Origin: Sphingobacteriales bacterium
Lineage (GTDB): Bacteria > Bacteroidota > Bacteroidia > Chitinophagales > Chitinophagaceae
NCBI GenBank assembly: GCA_947472965.1
Contig: CANJEF010000033.1
Coordinates: forward strand, 1 to 9,539
Length of the DNA stretch: 9,539 nucleotides
Reading direction: 5' to 3'
Below are positions 6,782 to 9,539 of this stretch, piece after piece (position 1 is the first letter of the stretch; the number at the start of each line of letters is the position of its first letter). Made by a program: the position numbers and the translations under genes. The notes below the pieces were generated by a model. The model was given only the letters and a program-made list of their open reading frames with translations. It was not told the origin of the DNA and did not search any database.

Positions 6782-7663
6782 ATGAAAGTGGCGATCTATA
6801 GTCGTGGCGGTCAGTCCATTCAGCATAGCGATTTGTTGAATCTGAATGAAGCCTTGGAAAACGCCAGTATCAACCCAGTTTATTACAAGGATCTTTATGA
6901 TCAGTATGAAACATATCTTATTGCATCAGGCCAGCCCGACACATTTACCAATGCAGATGAGCTGGATGACTCTTTTGATGCACTTATCAGTTTGGGGGGA
7001 GATGGCACTTTGTTGGATACTGTTTGTTTGGTGCAAGACAAGCAAATTCCTGTTTTAGGAATCAATTTTGGGAGGCTTGGATTTCTTGCCAGTCTTGGTA
7101 AAGAGCATATCAATGAAGCCGTTGAAGCATTGAAGAACAGAACTTATGTATTGGACAAGAGAAGTCTTATTCATTTGGATGCAGATATTCCATTATTTGG
7201 TGATCAGCGATTTGCGTTAAATGAATTCACGATTCACAAAAGGGAATTTTCTCCAATGATTAAGATCCACACCTACTTGAATGGAGAGTTTCTCAATACA
7301 TTCTGGTCTGACGGACTGATTGTTTCCACTCCTACAGGATCAACGGGCTATTCGTTGAGCTGCAATGGACCAGTTGTTTTTCCTGATAGTGAAAGCCTTG
7401 TTATAACCGCCATGGCTCCCCACAACCTGAATATCAGACCAATCGTAATTCCAAGCAACAATGTATTATCATTCGAAGTGGAGGGAAGGGTGAATGATTT
7501 CATTTGTACTCTTGATTCAAGGAAAGAGCTGGTTAATACAAAAGTGCAGCTAGCAATACGGAAAGAAGATTTTTCATTCAATTTGATTCGTTTGGATGAA
7601 AATTATTTTCTCAAAACGCTTCGTGAAAAATTAACCTGGGGATTCGATACGCGAAACCGTTAA
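6782..7663 (+). CDS. nadK: NAD kinase
   Basis: Cytosolic ATP-NAD kinase that phosphorylates NAD to NADP, the sole de novo source of NADP. The 293 residues are typical. Seen: the catalytic and diphosphate-binding motif G72-G-D74-G-T76 in SLGGDGTLLD; the FGRLGFLAS segment after it; N147-E148 in ALNEFTIHKRE; the T183-PTGSTGYSLS NAD-binding loop; the ITAMAPHNLNIRPIVIP strand-turn; and the C-terminal LREKLTWGFDTRNR tail characteristic of Bacteroidota homologues. The start is ATG 6782, matching the MKVAIYSRGG family N-terminus. It begins the nadK-DUF6089-uppS series, although strong promoter-like boxes upstream of the two later genes suggest they can also be transcribed separately. No sign of truncation. 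Confidence 0.98.
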   Translation: MKVAIYSRGGQSIQHSDLLNLNEALENASINPVYYKDLYDQYETYLIASGQPDTFTNADELDDSFDALISLGGDGTLLDTVCLVQDKQIPVLGINFGRLGFLASLGKEHINEAVEALKNRTYVLDKRSLIHLDADIPLFGDQRFALNEFTIHKREFSPMIKIHTYLNGEFLNTFWSDGLIVSTPTGSTGYSLSCNGPVVFPDSESLVITAMAPHNLNIRPIVIPSNNVLSFEVEGRVNDFICTLDSRKELVNTKVQLAIRKEDFSFNLIRLDENYFLKTLREKLTWGFDTRNR

Positions 7664-7687
7664 GCTCTGATGCCCGACTTTGTTTTT

Positions 7688-7714
7688 ACGTTAAAATTCG
7701 CATCCTCTTAACGT
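7688..7714. repeat. Inverted repeat ACGTTAA / TTAACGT between nadK and the DUF6089-like gene
   Basis: Perfect 7-base arms ACGTTAA (7688-7694) and TTAACGT (7708-7714) separated by 13 bases. The right arm ends in the proposed -33 TTG of the downstream promoter and is followed by a G run, not a T run, which argues against a terminator and leaves an operator-like site as a possibility. Chance occurrence cannot be excluded. Confidence 0.45.
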
Positions 7715-7742
7715 TGGGGGGATGTTAAAAAAAATATTTTTG
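7714..7742 (+). promoter_or_regulatory. Candidate promoter of the DUF6089-like gene
   Basis: TTG at 7714-7716, an 18-base spacer, then TATTTTTG at 7735-7742, an exact TAnnTTTG. The ATG at 7750 follows after 7 bases, implying a leader of only a few nucleotides. The -33 element overlaps the right arm of the inverted repeat at 7688-7714, which could make the promoter subject to control at that site. Confidence 0.58.
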
Positions 7743-7749
7743 TGAGCTG

Positions 7750-8601
7750 ATGATGAAAGCACCCTCACTGTTATGCTTTTTTTTGGTTTCAACCAATATC
7801 CTTTTTGCCCAAACAGAAGCTATTGTGCAAGAAGGGGCAATTGGATTTACGAATGTTGGATTTGCCCATTATTTTGGCGATATCAACAACCGTTCTGCTG
7901 TTGATTATCCCAAGCCTGCCTTGGGGATTTTTGTTAGAAAGCAATTTGGAAATTATGTGGCCCTGCGTTTGGGTGGAAACTATGCTGTTGTTGGGTATGC
8001 TGATCAATTCAGCAAAGTTGATTTTCAGCGAAGGAGAAATTTGAACTTCGAATCTAAGATCTTGGAAGCTGCCATTCAGGGGGATTTTAATTTTTTCCGT
8101 TTTGTTCCTGGCGACAGAAGCTATCCATTTACACCGTATGCTACTATTGGTCTGGGTATTTTTAAATTTGACCCATACACCTATTTGCAAGGCACAAAAT
8201 ATTTTCTTAGAGCATTGGGAACTGAGGGGCAGGGAGCCGCTCTTTATCCCGAGCGGAAACCATATAAAGAATACGCTTTTTGTTTTCCCTTGGGAATGGG
8301 CATTAAGTATAATTTGTACAGGAATATCAACGTTGCTTTCGAAGTATCCTATCGATACACAACAACTGATTATTTAGATGATGTTAGTTCAACCTATGCG
8401 GGAGATGCTGCTTTTTCCCCTGGTTCATCTGGGAGTAATGCAACGGCTTATCTTCTGCAAGATCGTTCTTATGTAACAGGAACGCGGATTGGGATAGCTG
8501 GAAAGCAGCGGGGCTTCAGTGAACAAAACGACCATTATGTTTTTGCTCAGCTTGCCTTTTCAATTTCTTTTTCATCCTATCGTTGCGCTAACCCGAAGTA
8601 G
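7750..8601 (+). CDS. DUF6089-like outer-membrane beta-barrel protein
   Basis: 283-residue predicted secreted protein, most likely an outer-membrane beta-barrel of the DUF6089 type that in Bacteroidota sits between nadK and uppS/bamA. Seen: a Sec signal peptide MMKAPSLLCFFLVSTNILFA with probable cleavage Ala20|Gln21; then alternating hydrophobic/polar strands rich in Gly, Phe and Tyr (for example YVALRLGGNYAVVGYAD, TPYATIGLGIFKF, FPLGMGIKYNLYRNINVAFEVSYRY); a long aromatic loop; and a Cys close to the C-terminus (SYRCANPK). Met1 or Met2 may be the start; ATG 7750 and 7753 are adjacent. A TTG-N18-TATTTTTG promoter-like pair ends at 7742, only 7 bases before the ATG. The linkage to UppS and, outside the window, BamA suggests a role in envelope biogenesis, but this is inference from location only and the protein has no catalytic motif that I can see. 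Confidence 0.8.
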   Translation: MMKAPSLLCFFLVSTNILFAQTEAIVQEGAIGFTNVGFAHYFGDINNRSAVDYPKPALGIFVRKQFGNYVALRLGGNYAVVGYADQFSKVDFQRRRNLNFESKILEAAIQGDFNFFRFVPGDRSYPFTPYATIGLGIFKFDPYTYLQGTKYFLRALGTEGQGAALYPERKPYKEYAFCFPLGMGIKYNLYRNINVAFEVSYRYTTTDYLDDVSSTYAGDAAFSPGSSGSNATAYLLQDRSYVTGTRIGIAGKQRGFSEQNDHYVFAQLAFSISFSSYRCANPK

Positions 8602-8636
8602 CGTGTGGGTTTGAGGCATTCTCAAAGTCATCGCTA
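8599..8636 (+). terminator. Hairpin overlapping the DUF6089-like stop codon
   Basis: Nested inverted repeat: outer arms TAGCG (8599-8603) and CGCTA (8632-8636), two more pairs TG/CA (8604-8605 with 8629-8630, one bulged T), and inner arms TTTGAG (8610-8615) and CTCAAA (8621-8626) closing a 5-base loop. The outer left arm includes the TAG stop. It is followed by a pyrimidine-rich stretch with only a short T run (8645-8648), so it is a modest terminator or an mRNA 3'-end structure rather than a textbook intrinsic terminator. Confidence 0.38.
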
Positions 8637-8684
8637 AGCCTGTCTTTTGATAATAAATGACCGAGCATACGCTTTAAAAAATAC

Positions 8685-8692
8685 TATTTTTG
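8685..8692 (+). promoter_or_regulatory. Candidate -7 box of uppS, start codon almost adjacent
   Basis: TATTTTTG is identical to the box upstream of the DUF6089-like gene. The uppS ATG begins 4 bases later, so a transcript from it would be leaderless or nearly so. No good -33 TTTG is seen at 17-23 bases upstream; the nearest TTTG (8646-8649) is too far. Confidence 0.5.
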
Positions 8693-8696
8693 TAAC

Positions 8697-9440
8697 ATGT
8701 CCATTAAAAGTCAAGTTGATCTAACAAAGCTGCCCTCCCATATCGCTATCATTATGGATGGAAATGGACGCTGGGCGCAGGAAAAAGGGCAGGATCGTCT
8801 ATATGGGCATTTTCATGGGGTAGAAAGCGTTCGAAATATTGTGGAAGGGGCGGCTGAATTGGGGGTGAAATACCTCACCTTGTATGCCTTTTCAACTGAG
8901 AACTGGGATAGACCGGAGCAGGAGGTGACTGGATTAATGGAATTGTTGGTGGAAACAATCCGAAAAGAGGTTCCAACCCTTCAAAAAAACAATATTCGCC
9001 TGCATGTAATCGGTGCAACCGATATGTTACCTGATTATGCACAAAAGGCACTGCAAGAGGCGTTTGACATGACAGCATCCAATACAGGGCTCAATCTCAT
9101 CATGGCATTGAGTTATAGTTCCAGATGGGAGTTGGTTAATGCCGTGAAAAAGATTGCCATTGATGTAAAAAACCACCAAATCGACCCGGAAAAAATCGAT
9201 CATTATACCCTCGAACAGTACCTTTCAACCAGCAATTTCCCTGACCCCGAGCTCATGATCAGAACAAGCGGGGAGTATCGGATAAGCAACTTTCTGCTTT
9301 ATCAATTGGCTTATGCCGAGCTCTATTTCACGGATACCCGGTGGCCAGACTTCAGAAAAGAGAATCTCTATGAGGCCATCCTCGATTTTCAAAAACGTGA
9401 AAGGCGATTTGGCAAAACAAGTGACCAGGTTAATTCCTGA
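8697..9440 (+). CDS. uppS: Isoprenyl transferase / undecaprenyl diphosphate synthase
   Basis: cis-Prenyltransferase that condenses isopentenyl diphosphate with farnesyl diphosphate to make the C55 lipid carrier for peptidoglycan and surface-polysaccharide synthesis; it acts at the cytoplasmic membrane. The 247 residues are normal in length. Seen: the catalytic IIMDGNGRWAQ motif with Asp21 and the following Gly-Asn-Gly-Arg; the substrate helix around FHGVESVRNIV (39-49); the LTLYAFSTENW segment (61-70) with the conserved Ser/Glu/Asn/Trp; and the C-terminal signature D183-PELMIRTSGEYRISNF with Arg189, Arg195 and Ser197 for IPP diphosphate, plus Glu208 in AYAELYF for metal. A small variation is Tyr202 where SNFLLWQ is common. 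ATG 8697 is only 4 bases after a TATTTTTG box. The chain length of the product cannot be read from sequence. Confidence 0.98.
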   Translation: MSIKSQVDLTKLPSHIAIIMDGNGRWAQEKGQDRLYGHFHGVESVRNIVEGAAELGVKYLTLYAFSTENWDRPEQEVTGLMELLVETIRKEVPTLQKNNIRLHVIGATDMLPDYAQKALQEAFDMTASNTGLNLIMALSYSSRWELVNAVKKIAIDVKNHQIDPEKIDHYTLEQYLSTSNFPDPELMIRTSGEYRISNFLLYQLAYAELYFTDTRWPDFRKENLYEAILDFQKRERRFGKTSDQVNS

Positions 9441-9446
9441 TGTTAT

Positions 9447-9480
9447 AGCCTCAAATGCTGGCTTTTTAATTTCTTTTTAG
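9447..9480 (+). terminator. Weak intrinsic-terminator-like element after uppS
   Basis: A short stem AGCC (9447-9450) / GGCT (9460-9463) with a 9-base loop is followed by a T-rich tract (TTTTT, then TTTCTTTTT) up to 9479. The stem is only 4 bp, so the support comes mainly from the T tract and the location just after the uppS stop. Confidence 0.3.
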
Positions 9481-9508
9481 CCACTTCGTTCACCAAATCG
9501 TTTTTTAA

Positions 9509-9539
9509 ATGAAATCAGCCGGACTGCCAGATTCCAAGG
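9509..9539 (+). CDS. Possible start of the next CDS, cut by window edge
   Basis: An ATG at 9509 opens a frame of ten codons (MKSAGLPDSK) to the window end, with a stop immediately upstream in frame. Position favours the next gene of the envelope cluster, expected to be bamA from knowledge of the phylum, but no signal-peptide-like stretch is visible yet and no promoter-like box is clear. The real start may lie beyond the window, so the call is weak. Confidence 0.2.
   Translation, partial: MKSAGLPDSK

Noticed and set aside
7789..8190. 133-codon minus-strand open frame inside the DUF6089-like gene
   Set aside because: Overlaps a signal-peptide-bearing gene with promoter and conserved context; no domain features of its own.
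9443..9514. Minus-strand frame ending in a plausible basic C-terminal-like tail (NDLVNEVAKKKLKSQHL)
   Set aside because: An in-frame TGA at 9515-9517 closes it after about 23 codons, so it is not the end of a gene entering from the right.
1..9539. Search for mobile elements, CRISPR arrays, tRNA/rRNA genes, toxin-antitoxin or defence genes
   Set aside because: None seen; all sizeable coding regions are accounted for by core-type genes plus the patatin and the small acidic protein.

Overview
The window looks like an ordinary chromosomal housekeeping segment of a Bacteroidota bacterium, most likely in or near the Chitinophagia/Cytophagia. The evidence is threefold: protein sequences typical of the phylum (KMGKS-type CysRS, an Obg without a C-terminal extension, a DivIC/FtsB-like protein of the Bacteroidota type, a DUF6089-like barrel next to UppS); start codons without Shine-Dalgarno sequences; and several upstream boxes matching the Bacteroidota -7 promoter consensus TAnnTTTG. 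The sequence is moderately AT-rich. I see no tRNA, rRNA, transposase, integrase, CRISPR array or phage gene.

Left part (1-1848, + strand): the 3' four-fifths of cysS (cysteinyl-tRNA synthetase, entering from the left edge), then six bases later an AlkA-like DNA glycosylase gene with a TTG start. This pair converges on a minus-strand pair, obg (4160-5155) followed by a large multi-spanning membrane protein with a cytosolic-type patatin lipase domain (1845-4058). The two convergent stop codons share the four bases TTAA at 1845-1848, so there is no space for an intergenic terminator.

Middle (5156-6681): a divergent promoter region of about 180 bp separates obg from a + strand series: a small septum-formation-initiator (FtsB/DivIC) protein, a 78-residue unrecognised acidic protein resembling the N-terminal part of Bacteroidota anti-sigma/FecR-type proteins, and nth (endonuclease III). 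No gene-free stretch exceeds about 180 bp.

Right part (6782-9539, + strand): nadK (NAD kinase), a secreted DUF6089-like outer-membrane beta-barrel protein, and uppS (isoprenyl/undecaprenyl diphosphate synthase). From knowledge of the phylum, this trio usually leads into bamA; the last 31 bases may or may not be the start of the next gene. Functional themes are translation (CysRS, Obg), base-excision repair (AlkA-like, Nth), NADP supply, and cell envelope and division (FtsB-like, UppS, DUF6089, patatin).

I did not find a convincing undescribed system. The items most worth a second look are the membrane-anchored patatin, the orphan anti-sigma-like small protein, several start codons lying within a few bases of a -7 box (leaderless or near-leaderless mRNAs), and a few intergenic inverted repeats.
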